Shown here: piece after piece, positions 9,100 through 17,136 of the stretch
Position numbering within the stretch: the stretch's first letter is position 1
Layout of the letters: each line of letters starts with the position of its first letter
Source: Ignavibacteriota bacterium
GTDB lineage: Bacteria; Bacteroidota; Ignavibacteria; UBA10030; SZUA-254
Reading direction: 5' to 3'
Assembly (NCBI GenBank): GCA_016212665.1
Contig: JACREZ010000008.1
Span: forward strand, 18,034 to 82,033
DNA: 64,000 nt
Translations under genes and position numbers: made by a program
The notes under the pieces: generated by a model
Databases searched by the model: none
Seen by the model: the letters and a program-made list of their open reading frames with translations, nothing else
Told to the model about the DNA's origin: nothing

Positions 9100-10448
9100 A
9101 AGTCCAAACAAAATACATTTGTCAGGCGTGTGGTTACGAATCGCCGCGCTGGATAGGGAAATGTCCCAATTGTTCACAATGGAATACGTTTCAGGAAGAA
9201 GTCGCTCAGAAAGTTTCTGCAAGGAAAACAGTCAAGCAAACTCAATTGCAAGCCGTTCCGTTGGATGAAATCATTATTGATGAAGGACAACGGATACAAA
9301 CATCGAACTCGGAGTTTGACCGCGTGCTTGGCGGTGGAATTGTTCTTGGCTCGGTGATTTTGTTAGGCGGTGACCCGGGCGTGGGTAAATCAACATTGAT
9401 GATGCAACTTGCAGGTCAACTTCAAAATTATGTTGTACTATATATTTCGGGTGAAGAATCGGCTAAGCAAATTAAACTTCGTGCTGAACGGCTTGGGATG
9501 AAGGGACAAAAGAAATTGCTGCTTTTCACTGAGACGAACATAGACGTCATCAACGAGGTGATTGAACAATCACCTCCCGACATTCTGATTGTTGATTCAA
9601 TCCAAACAATGTATCGTCCCTTATTTGAAAGCACCCCGGGAAGTTTAGGACAAATCCGTGAGTGTACGTCTGCCTTTGTGAAGATAGCAAAGACGAAATC
9701 CATTCCCGTTTTTCTTATCGGACATGTTACGAAAGAGGGAGTGATTGCCGGACCAAAAGTGATTGAGCACATGGTTGACACAGTTCTTCAGTTTGAAGGT
9801 GAACGGCATTACAGTTATCGAATCTTGCGGGCATTAAAAAATCGTTTCGGCTCGACGAATGAAATCGGAGTGTTTGAAATGCGGGAATCGGGTCTGACAG
9901 AAGTACCGAATCCGTCAGAAGTATTTTTATCTGAGCGGGCATCGGGAACTTCCGGTTCGACGGTGGTTGCAAGCATCGAAGGCACGCGCCCGATTTTGGT
10001 TGAAGTGCAGGCGCTTGTTACACCAACGAGTTATGGAACGCCTCAACGTAACGCTACAGGATTTGATTTGCGTCGGCTTGCACTGCTTATCGCCGTGTTG
10101 GAGAAACGCGTTGGTGTTTTACTCGGTGGCTCGGATGTGTTTGTGAACATCGCGGGCGGATTACGGATAGATGAACCGGCAATTGATTTGGGAGTCGCGG
10201 TTTCCATTGTTTCAAGTTTGCGCGATAAAACGATTGATTCTCAGAGCGCAGTTGTTGGAGAAATCGGGTTGAGCGGTGAAGTGCGAACAGTCAGTCAATT
10301 GGAGAAACGAATCCAGGAAGCGGCAAAGTTAGGCTTCAAGAGAATCGTTGTTCCGCAAAACGGAATGAAAGGCGTTCTGAAAAATCTCGACATCGAAATT
10401 ATCGGAGTAGAGAGAGTGGAAGAAGCCGTTGATGTTTTGTTGAAGTAG
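9096..10448 (+). CDS. radA: DNA repair protein RadA (Sms)
   Basis: A RecA-like helicase that drives branch migration in recombinational repair. From the ATG at 9096 (chosen because it gives the conserved MKxxTxYxC start and a 4-nt overlap with nadK) it has 450 residues. A C4 zinc finger uses C9, C12, C23 and C26. Walker A GDPGVGKST is at about 92-100, the RadA-specific KNRFG motif near 249, and a Lon-protease-like C-terminal domain carries GGLRIDEPAIDLGVAV. The longer reading frame from 9060 lies wholly within nadK and is unlikely. Confidence 0.96.
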   Translation: MKVQTKYICQACGYESPRWIGKCPNCSQWNTFQEEVAQKVSARKTVKQTQLQAVPLDEIIIDEGQRIQTSNSEFDRVLGGGIVLGSVILLGGDPGVGKSTLMMQLAGQLQNYVVLYISGEESAKQIKLRAERLGMKGQKKLLLFTETNIDVINEVIEQSPPDILIVDSIQTMYRPLFESTPGSLGQIRECTSAFVKIAKTKSIPVFLIGHVTKEGVIAGPKVIEHMVDTVLQFEGERHYSYRILRALKNRFGSTNEIGVFEMRESGLTEVPNPSEVFLSERASGTSGSTVVASIEGTRPILVEVQALVTPTSYGTPQRNATGFDLRRLALLIAVLEKRVGVLLGGSDVFVNIAGGLRIDEPAIDLGVAVSIVSSLRDKTIDSQSAVVGEIGLSGEVRTVSQLEKRIQEAAKLGFKRIVVPQNGMKGVLKNLDIEIIGVERVEEAVDVLLK

Positions 10449-10472
10449 AATTCATTCCAAAAACAATTCATT

Positions 10473-11063
10473 ATGCATAAACTTCTTCTTGCAACGCGCA
10501 ATAAGGGCAAACTGATAGAAATCTCTGCATTGCTTTCCGGGCTTCCGTTTGAGATACATTCAGTCTTGGAATTTCCGAACATTCCTGAAGTTGTGGAAGA
10601 TGGAGAAACGCTTGAAGCAAATGCCTTGAAGAAAGCACGGGAGGTTTTCATGGCATCAAACATTCCTACTATCGCAGACGATTCCGGCTTGGAAGTGTAT
10701 TCTTTGAATATGATGCCCGGAGTTATCTCGGCACGTTACGCGGGAGAAAATATTACCTATGCAGAAAACAATCAAAAATTATTCAACGAACTGAAGAACA
10801 CCCCGCCCGAACTTCGGAAGGCAAGATTCAGATGCGTGATTGCATATATCTCTCCAACGGAGGAACGACTCTTCGAAGGAGTTTGTGAAGGAAGTATACT
10901 CGAGGAGGAACGGGGCAAGAATGGATTCGGCTATGACCCGCTTTTCGTTCCAAGTGGCTTCTCAGAAACTTTTGCCGAACTCACATTGGAGACAAAAAAC
11001 AAAATCAGTCATCGTGCTCAGGCATTGATGCAATTGAAAAAACACCTTTCCTGTATCAAATAG
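10473..11063 (+). CDS. rdgB: Non-canonical purine NTP pyrophosphatase
   Basis: A 196-residue HAM1/RdgB-family enzyme that hydrolyses dITP, dXTP and ITP to monophosphates, keeping deaminated purines out of DNA. The signature elements are LLLATRNKGKL at the N terminus, IADDSGLEVYSLNMMPGVISARYAG (the catalytic Asp lies in DDSGL) and GFGYDPLFVP. The length is normal. It follows radA after 24 bp in the same orientation and may share its transcript; both serve genome integrity. Confidence 0.95.
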   Translation: MHKLLLATRNKGKLIEISALLSGLPFEIHSVLEFPNIPEVVEDGETLEANALKKAREVFMASNIPTIADDSGLEVYSLNMMPGVISARYAGENITYAENNQKLFNELKNTPPELRKARFRCVIAYISPTEERLFEGVCEGSILEEERGKNGFGYDPLFVPSGFSETFAELTLETKNKISHRAQALMQLKKHLSCIK

Positions 11064-11153
11064 AGTAATATTCCTCCAATCATCGCTAATGGTTCACAAA
11101 TTTGTCTATCCGCTCTGATGTTGTTATTTTATCCGACATTTTTGACGAACAGA

Positions 11154-12002
11154 ATGAGCTTCCTGAAAATTTTCAAGCAAGCAAAATTAGATTACTCATG
11201 GAAATACGAAACGAACGGGGTTCTGTGGCGATTGCTACCGACGACGAATCATTTATTTGTCGGTGAAGACAGAAATCTTGAAACGAAGCAAGTTACATTC
11301 TTTTGTCTCGATGCAAGGAACGGAAAAGTTCTATGGAATAATCTCTCGTTCACCGAACCATGGTGGATGAGCATTGAAAGCGTCTCCAACAACATCTTAT
11401 TTTTGCATGAGTTTGCAACGCCTGATATGCCAGACCACAAAAAGATTTATGCTATTCAAATTGACACGGCACAAATACTGTGGATGAACGATGAACTGCA
11501 ATTTCATTTTGCGGATGGACAGCACGTTTATGGTTCCAAGAGCGGATTTGAATCAAGACAATATTTTCGTCTTGATAGTTCAAACGGAACGGTCCTTGAA
11601 GAAGTAAGCGCACTTGAATTTCAACAACTTCAAACGAAAACGTTTGGACCGACTGCAACAGAAATTACTTTTTTGCAGGAAGTGGAAGATGTCGAAACGC
11701 TGAAAAAGAATTATCAGAAGTTACCATCAAAGATTCTGAAGAATCCTCAACCGATGGAATGGTGCGAACGGAATGGAAGACTGCTTCTATCGTACTATAG
11801 TCCGGTTCAGGAAAAAGGTAACAGCAATATGTCGCTTCAGCAACATATTATCATTGCAGATAGAGAGGGTCGGCTTCTCTATCAGGACATAGTAAACGAA
11901 CAGCTGAGGATTCCGCTTCCGGATTCTGTTATGGAAATGCATGGGATTGTTTACTATATCAAAAACAAAAAATGTCTCATCGCAGTTAGAGCGATTGAAT
12001 AA
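11154..12002 (+). CDS. DUF4905-like predicted beta-propeller protein
   Basis: Up to 294 residues. The frame opens at 11118, but the ATG at 11154 (MSFLKIFKQ) looks the better start because homologous-looking sequence begins there. The pattern WRLLPTTNHLFVGEDRN, then FFCLDARNGKVLWNNLSF, EPWWMSIESV, and IYAIQIDTAQILW reads like repeated PQQ-propeller blades and resembles DUF4905, a family I associate with Bacteroidota. No signal peptide is evident, so it is probably cytoplasmic. Function unknown. Recognition of the family is from memory of its pattern and is moderate. Confidence 0.7.
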   Translation: MSFLKIFKQAKLDYSWKYETNGVLWRLLPTTNHLFVGEDRNLETKQVTFFCLDARNGKVLWNNLSFTEPWWMSIESVSNNILFLHEFATPDMPDHKKIYAIQIDTAQILWMNDELQFHFADGQHVYGSKSGFESRQYFRLDSSNGTVLEEVSALEFQQLQTKTFGPTATEITFLQEVEDVETLKKNYQKLPSKILKNPQPMEWCERNGRLLLSYYSPVQEKGNSNMSLQQHIIIADREGRLLYQDIVNEQLRIPLPDSVMEMHGIVYYIKNKKCLIAVRAIE

Positions 12003-12059
12003 CGTGTGGAATAATATAGGGCAACTAATTTATTATCACCATCATATTGTTTGATACCT

Positions 12060-12965
12060 ATGACTACGATACGAATTAAGCACATTGATACATTCACAAA
12101 AACTCCGCATAACGGAAACCCCGCGGCTGTTGTTCTTGATGCCGAGGGGTTGACAGATACTCAAATGGCATCTGTTGCGAGGGAAATGAATCTGGCAGAA
12201 ACCGCGTTCATCTTGCAACCAAAACATAAGAATGCGGATGTGAAAATCCGTTGGTTTACTCCGCTTGGTGAATTAACCATGAGTGGACATGCGACGATTG
12301 CCGCACTCTATGCTCTTGCAGAGGAGAATCTCTTCGGTATGAATAAGCCGGGGAAGCATCGTTTATCTGTTGAAACGAACGATGGAGTTCTTCCGGCAAT
12401 AATCGAAAAAAATCAGGATTCAATTTATGTTTCCGTACGCTTCGCCCCACCGGACTATGAAAAAGCCGGTCAATATAAAGTTGACCTCATCCGGCTTCTG
12501 AATATTTCTGTTGGCGAGTTCGACCAGTTCCTGACAATTCAGCGAAACGGTTTTTTGTTTGCACCCCTCAGAAGGCTTCATACCTTATTCAACCTGAAAC
12601 CCAATATTGATGCAATCAATTCTTTCCTGAGTAAAAGAGATTTTGAAGGATTGTGTGTTTTCACCACCGAAACAATAGAGAGAAAATCGTTAATTCATTC
12701 ACGGGTTTTTGCTCCGCACGTCGGTATTGATGAAGACCCGGTCACCGGCTTTACACACTGTTCACTCGCACTATATTTGCACGAAAAAGAATTGATTCCC
12801 AACAAGAACGGGCGTTATATTTTTCAGGCGGAACAAGGCGATGTTGTAGGGAGAAAGGGAAGGTTGGATGTTGAAGTTGTAACCGAAGAAAACCAACCGA
12901 CCGGAGTTATCATCGGCGGATATGCAATCACTGTGCTTGAAGGCGAATTACGTCTTCCCGACTAA
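12060..12965 (+). CDS. PhzF family isomerase
   Basis: A 301-residue protein of the PhzF/diaminopimelate-epimerase fold. Typical features are the N-terminal DTFTKTPHNGNPAAVVLD, the catalytic Glu in MNLAETAFIL, and RWFTPLGELTMSGHATIA. The C-terminal half has DEDPVTGFTHCSLALYL, matching the family's second substrate loop. PhzF itself isomerises dihydro-hydroxyanthranilate in phenazine synthesis, but no phenazine genes are here and most family members have unknown substrates. ATG 12060 is preferred to TTG 12051. Confidence 0.88.
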   Translation: MTTIRIKHIDTFTKTPHNGNPAAVVLDAEGLTDTQMASVAREMNLAETAFILQPKHKNADVKIRWFTPLGELTMSGHATIAALYALAEENLFGMNKPGKHRLSVETNDGVLPAIIEKNQDSIYVSVRFAPPDYEKAGQYKVDLIRLLNISVGEFDQFLTIQRNGFLFAPLRRLHTLFNLKPNIDAINSFLSKRDFEGLCVFTTETIERKSLIHSRVFAPHVGIDEDPVTGFTHCSLALYLHEKELIPNKNGRYIFQAEQGDVVGRKGRLDVEVVTEENQPTGVIIGGYAITVLEGELRLPD

Positions 12966-12984
12966 ACATTAATTGATAGTAGTT

Positions 12985-15018
12985 ATGACCTTACAGCCTG
13001 TAATTTTTGCTATTGTACTTCTCGCTTCATTCATCAACTTCGGACTGAGTGTCCGCAGGCTGATTACTTTTTTAAACATCGGGAAACCGGAAGCACGGAA
13101 CGATAACCCGAAAAAAAGAATCAGCAATGTTCTCGCCATTGCGTTCGGACATACGAAACTTCTGCGTGAACCGCTTGCCGGGGTGATGCACTTCTTTATC
13201 TTCTGGGGCTTTGTCATTCTTCTCCTCGCCATTCTCGAATCTATCGGCGAAGGATTTTTCCCTGGGTTCTCTTTTTCATTTCTCGGAATACTTTACAAAC
13301 CGTTAGTTTTTCTTCAGGATATTGTTGGCGGCTTGGTAATTATTTCCATTGGAATTGCCTTGTATCGAAGATATATCTCGAAACCGAAACGGTTGGATGT
13401 AACCGGACATGCACAATTCGATGCGACATTAATTTTGATGATGATATTAATGATAATGCTTTCAATGTTCGGGCAAAATGCAGTACGCATCGGTTTGGGA
13501 ATAGATGAAGGGAATAGCGCAAGAGTAATTTCCGCCTCGTTATCTTCGCTGTTTGCAGGAACTTCGGAAGGAGGGAGAGAAGTGTGGTTTACGATGTTCT
13601 GGTGGATACACATGGGATTCGTGCTTGGGTTTATGAACTATCTCCCGAACTCGAAACATCTCCATATTATGTCTTCGATTCCGAATGTGTACTTTGCAAA
13701 ACACGAACCGCGCGGAACGCTCAAAACGCTTAATCTCGCTGATGAGACTCTTACAAAGTTCGGCGCGTCCGATGTAGAAGATTTTACATGGAAACAACTT
13801 CTCGATGGGTACGCTTGTACCGAGTGCGGACGATGCACTGACTCGTGCCCCGCGAACATCACCGGCAAACCGCTTTCTCCAAAGAAAATCATTGTTGATA
13901 TCCGCCACCGCCTGATGGAAAAGGCGCCATTACTAATTAACAACTCACGACTCACGACTCACGGCTCACAAACCTCAAACCCCGAACCTCAAACCGGGTT
14001 ACTTACAAAACAACTTGTTGACAACTACATAACAGAGGACGAACTCTGGGCGTGTACAAGTTGCATGGCGTGTGTTCAGGAATGTCCCGTGCAGATTGAA
14101 CATGTAGATTCAATTGTTGATATGCGACGGTATCTTGTGTTGAATGAATCCCGCTTTCCGAAAGAATTACAGACGACGTTCACGAATCTCGAACGGAACT
14201 TCACTCCGTGGGCGTTCAGCCATGCTTCGCGGGCGGATTGGGCGGAGGGATTGAACATTCCCCGAATGTCGGAGAAACCGAACGCCGAATATTTGTTCTG
14301 GGTCGGATGTGCGGGCTCGTACGATGCACGATATAAAAAAGTAACACAAGCATTTGCCGAATTAATGCGCATTGCAAACATTGATTTTGCTATTCTCGGC
14401 ACAGAAGAAAAATGTAACGGCGACCCAGCTCGCAGAGCAGGGAACGAATATTTAGCGCAGACGCTGATGATGGATAATCTGACGACATTGAATAACTACA
14501 ACGTCAAAAAGATTGTTACAACCTGCCCGCATTGTTTCAATGTATTCAAGAACGAATACCCGCAACTCGGAGGGAAGTATGAAGTTGTTCACCATACCGA
14601 TTTTATTCAGAACCTGATTACTACGGGAAAACTCAAACTCTCGAACGAGAACCGAGCGAAGATAACATATCATGATTCGTGCTATCTCGGAAGATATAAT
14701 CAAGTGTATGATTCGCCCCGTGAAACACTGAGAACAATTCCGGGAGTCGAACTTGTTGAGATGAACCGCACGCGTGACAAAGGGTTCTGTTGCGGCGCAG
14801 GAGGCGCTAGAATGTTTATGGAAGAAACCACAGGCAAGCGTGTCAACATCGAACGAACAGAAGAAGCCCTAACACTCAAGCCCGATGTCATTGGAACCGC
14901 CTGCCCCTTCTGTATGACAATGATGACAGATGGTGTGAAGGACAAAGAAGCCTCAGACAACGTACAAGTGAAGGATATTGCAGAGTTAGTGCTGGAAGCA
15001 ATCAATTCCTCTCATTAA
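12985..15018 (+). CDS. Membrane-linked Fe-S oxidoreductase, HdrD/GlpC-like
   Basis: About 677 residues. The N-terminal part (residues 1-230) has several transmembrane helices in the style of heme-b nitrate reductase gamma/HdrE subunits. Two 4Fe-4S ferredoxin motifs follow: CTECGRCTDSCP near 278-290 and CTSCMACVQECP near 357-369. Two CCG domains end the protein, visible in CNGDPARR, CPHCFNVF, DSCYLGRYNQVYDSPR, FCCGAGG and CPFCMTMM. It probably passes electrons between a quinone and an unknown soluble partner. The stretch between the two ferredoxin motifs (residues about 317-338) is encoded by word-like repeat DNA at 13933-13998 (see findings). ATG 12985 is preferred to TTG 12973. Electron donor and acceptor are unknown. 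Confidence 0.88.
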   Translation: MTLQPVIFAIVLLASFINFGLSVRRLITFLNIGKPEARNDNPKKRISNVLAIAFGHTKLLREPLAGVMHFFIFWGFVILLLAILESIGEGFFPGFSFSFLGILYKPLVFLQDIVGGLVIISIGIALYRRYISKPKRLDVTGHAQFDATLILMMILMIMLSMFGQNAVRIGLGIDEGNSARVISASLSSLFAGTSEGGREVWFTMFWWIHMGFVLGFMNYLPNSKHLHIMSSIPNVYFAKHEPRGTLKTLNLADETLTKFGASDVEDFTWKQLLDGYACTECGRCTDSCPANITGKPLSPKKIIVDIRHRLMEKAPLLINNSRLTTHGSQTSNPEPQTGLLTKQLVDNYITEDELWACTSCMACVQECPVQIEHVDSIVDMRRYLVLNESRFPKELQTTFTNLERNFTPWAFSHASRADWAEGLNIPRMSEKPNAEYLFWVGCAGSYDARYKKVTQAFAELMRIANIDFAILGTEEKCNGDPARRAGNEYLAQTLMMDNLTTLNNYNVKKIVTTCPHCFNVFKNEYPQLGGKYEVVHHTDFIQNLITTGKLKLSNENRAKITYHDSCYLGRYNQVYDSPRETLRTIPGVELVEMNRTRDKGFCCGAGGARMFMEETTGKRVNIERTEEALTLKPDVIGTACPFCMTMMTDGVKDKEASDNVQVKDIAELVLEAINSSH

Positions 15019-15142
15019 ATTTATTAGTTGAGCCTGTCCGTGAATGGATTTTATCACTCAAAACTAGCTTTGCTTTTCGCTTAGAATATTTCTACTTTTT
15101 CAAGCGCACAGACATGTAGAACAAAAAATATAAGAAGAAGTT

Positions 15143-15526
15143 ATGGGAATGTTTCAAAAAAAAATTAAAGTCTCAAACAGCAATAATCCCGATGAAAACT
15201 TTGAGGCTGATTTTTGGATAGATACAGGAGCATTGTATTCATTCATACCGGAAGATTATTTGAAAAGGATACATGTAGAGCCGATTGGAAAACGAAATTT
15301 GATTCTTGCAGATGGACGGCAAGACCTTAGATTATTTGGCTTTTGTACCTTTGAAATAGAATCGTTGGAAGGAAAAATTCCCTGCCCTGTTATTTTTGGA
15401 CCACCCAATTCACTTTTTCTTCTTGGTGCAACAGCATTAGAAAACTTTGGGGTAGATGTTGATCCGGTTCAGAAGAAACTGAAACCGATGTTGTCGGTGA
15501 TTGGCGGATTTTTAGCATCGGCATAA
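15143..15526 (+). CDS. Retropepsin-like aspartic protease domain protein
   Basis: A 127-residue clan AA aspartic-protease-like protein. The single catalytic motif is IDTGALYSFIP (D-T-G-A) near residues 29-39; the second half has FGPPNSLFLLGATALENFGVDVDPVQKKLKP, the usual flap and C-terminal strand of bacterial and archaeal members. Like retroviral proteases it would act as a homodimer. It has no signal peptide or membrane segment. An AGAAGAAG purine run precedes ATG 15143. It opens the AT-rich accessory island. The substrate is unknown. Confidence 0.8.
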   Translation: MGMFQKKIKVSNSNNPDENFEADFWIDTGALYSFIPEDYLKRIHVEPIGKRNLILADGRQDLRLFGFCTFEIESLEGKIPCPVIFGPPNSLFLLGATALENFGVDVDPVQKKLKPMLSVIGGFLASA

Positions 15527-15585
15527 TTCGTGGTTTGCATTGATACATTCCAATGCTGAATACTTGATAGGGAAGTGGAAACAAG

Positions 15586-15753
15586 ATGAACATCTATAAT
15601 CTCGATGAAAACTTTGAGTCTCACTGCGGCGTTGATGGTACCACCGCTCCCGAATTAATCAAAGCCGGTGCGAATGTGTTAGTGGAAGAGAATGCGATAT
15701 TCTCTCAGAAGAATATTACGCAGGCGGTGAGGAAATTGAAGAATGTTCAATAG
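15586..15753 (+). pseudogene. Remnant of ribulose-phosphate 3-epimerase C terminus
   Basis: A 55-codon open frame whose residues 14-55 read CGVDGTTAPELIKAGANVLV, then EENAIFSQKNITQAVRKLK. This follows the last two beta/alpha units of Rpe, normally VDGG...N...L..AGAD.LVAGSAIF...D...AI..LR. The phosphate-binding GSAIF is changed to ENAIF and the preceding 170 or so residues are missing. It is therefore a decayed fragment, not a working epimerase. It could have been brought in with the island. Confidence 0.65.
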
Positions 15754-15824
15754 CGAAATTACTCTTTAAAGTTCTTCTTTATTTGATATTAATTGTTCAT
15801 TTTTTAACTTAACTTGAATTAAAC

Positions 15825-16085
15825 TTGAAGCCTATTCGATTTTCGCTCCATGCTGAAGAACGACTTGCTGCTCGCAAGTTACGACACAGCACTATTGAAC
15901 AAGTCGTTCGAAATCCTGAACAAATTGTTCCCGATGAGGATGATATCAACAGGCAAATACATCAATCGCTCATCGAAGAGAGCGGAAAACAAAAATTGCT
16001 TCGAGTCATTGTCGAAGAGGACTCTTCAGAAATTGTTGTTATTACAGTTTATAGTACTTCACAAATTACACGATATTGGAAATAA
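15825..16085 (+). CDS. DUF4258 family protein, possible toxin
   Basis: An 86-residue protein matching DUF4258: FSLHAEERLAARKLRHSTIEQVVRNPEQI at the N terminus and a strand-rich end (LLRVIVEE, EIVVITVYST, TRYWK). The fold is thought related to RelE/BrnT-type small toxins, but activity is unproven. The only start in frame is TTG 15825, so translation may be weak. The DUF2283 gene begins 2 bp after its stop. DUF4258-DUF2283 neighbours are common and are often read as a toxin-antitoxin-like pair; that role is inference. Confidence 0.8.
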   Translation: MKPIRFSLHAEERLAARKLRHSTIEQVVRNPEQIVPDEDDINRQIHQSLIEESGKQKLLRVIVEEDSSEIVVITVYSTSQITRYWK

Positions 16086-16087
16086 TT

Positions 16088-16297
16088 ATGGATATAAAAT
16101 ACGACAAGGAAACAGATAGTCTTTCGATTGTTTTTTTAGAAAATACAATTGAAGATTCGGATGAAATTAGAGCCGGAGTTATCGCCGACTTTGATAAAGA
16201 TGGCTCTCTCGTCTCCATCGAAATATTGAATGCCTCGAAGAAAGTAGGAAGGCTAAACGAAATAGGATTTAATAAGAAGGTGCTACAAGTTGCATAA
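16088..16297 (+). CDS. DUF2283 family protein, possible antitoxin partner
   Basis: A 69-residue protein matching DUF2283: MDIKYDKETDSLSIVF, then a DEIRAGVIADFDKDGSLVSIEILNAS core. The family is small, acidic and beta-rich, with no known enzyme activity. ATG 16088 is preferred to TTG 16076, which would run into the previous gene. It is directly behind the DUF4258 gene, so the two are coexpressed. Confidence 0.85.
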   Translation: MDIKYDKETDSLSIVFLENTIEDSDEIRAGVIADFDKDGSLVSIEILNASKKVGRLNEIGFNKKVLQVA

Positions 16298-16422
16298 CTT
16301 CATACCTGCTTCAATACATTAAATGCGGCAGGGAAAATTAAACACAACAATAATACAAATAACTCCATTATTTTAATGGTTAAATAGATTCGGTTATCAG
16401 ATAAAACCGATGAGGACGTAAT

Positions 16423-17136
16423 ATGAGTAAACAAAAAAACATGCGTAATACAGAACATGAAAAACGTAATGTTCAAGAAACCCGTGTTTCGAATTTCCAG
16501 TATTCAAGTTTTATAAGTTATAGGCGAAATGACGGCGATGAAGTATTTATGAAAAAATTTAAGGATATCATTGCATCGGAAGCCTTTAAAGTTACAAATA
16601 TTAAAAATGTATTTTTTGATGAAAATTCAATTCAATGGGGGAATGAATTTGATGAGAAGATTTATGATGGAATAGTCGCCTGCTATTTTTTTATCCCGTT
16701 TTATCATAACACTTATTTACATGAAGATAACCTTTGGTGCGCGAAGGAACTGTATCGAGCCATTGAAGTGGAAAAAAAGATACGCGATAATCATGAAAAG
16801 GGTTATTGTTTTATTCTTCCAATCATATATCGAGGCTCGGCAAGTGCATTTCCAACGTGTATCGGGAATAAAAATGCAAAAGAGATAAAACTTCTAAGGC
16901 ACATTGTGTTAAGTAATAAATCAAGTGCTGCATTAGAACAATTTAAAGATGATATCTATGAAATATTTTTGCAGAATTTTAAATTGTTAACAGCGGATGT
17001 AAGTTTCACAGAATTGTGTGCCGATATACCTATTCCTACAGATGATGAAATAAAAGCATGGATAAGAGAGCAAAAAGAACAACAAAGAGTAACTGAATCC
17101 AATAACCCGCCAAGAATGAAGAAAAATGAATATTAA
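16423..17136 (+). CDS. TIR-domain protein, probable defence effector
   Basis: A 237-residue protein with an N-terminal TIR domain. FISYRRNDGDE at residues 30-40 is the TIR box 1; VFFDENSIQWGNEFDEKI fits the second beta strand and loop; WCAKEL at 105-110 holds the candidate catalytic glutamate (E109). Bacterial TIR domains cleave NAD+ or make cyclic ADP-ribose signals during antiphage defence, so a nucleotide-depleting or signalling role is likely but not shown. The rest (about 170-237) is helical and charged. GAGG at 16412-16415 is 7 nt before ATG 16423, and a small inverted repeat (16390-16395 with 16405-16410) lies just upstream and could be an operator. It overlaps the KGGVGR gene by 11 nt, so the two are made together. 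Confidence 0.87.
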   Translation: MSKQKNMRNTEHEKRNVQETRVSNFQYSSFISYRRNDGDEVFMKKFKDIIASEAFKVTNIKNVFFDENSIQWGNEFDEKIYDGIVACYFFIPFYHNTYLHEDNLWCAKELYRAIEVEKKIRDNHEKGYCFILPIIYRGSASAFPTCIGNKNAKEIKLLRHIVLSNKSSAALEQFKDDIYEIFLQNFKLLTADVSFTELCADIPIPTDDEIKAWIREQKEQQRVTESNNPPRMKKNEY

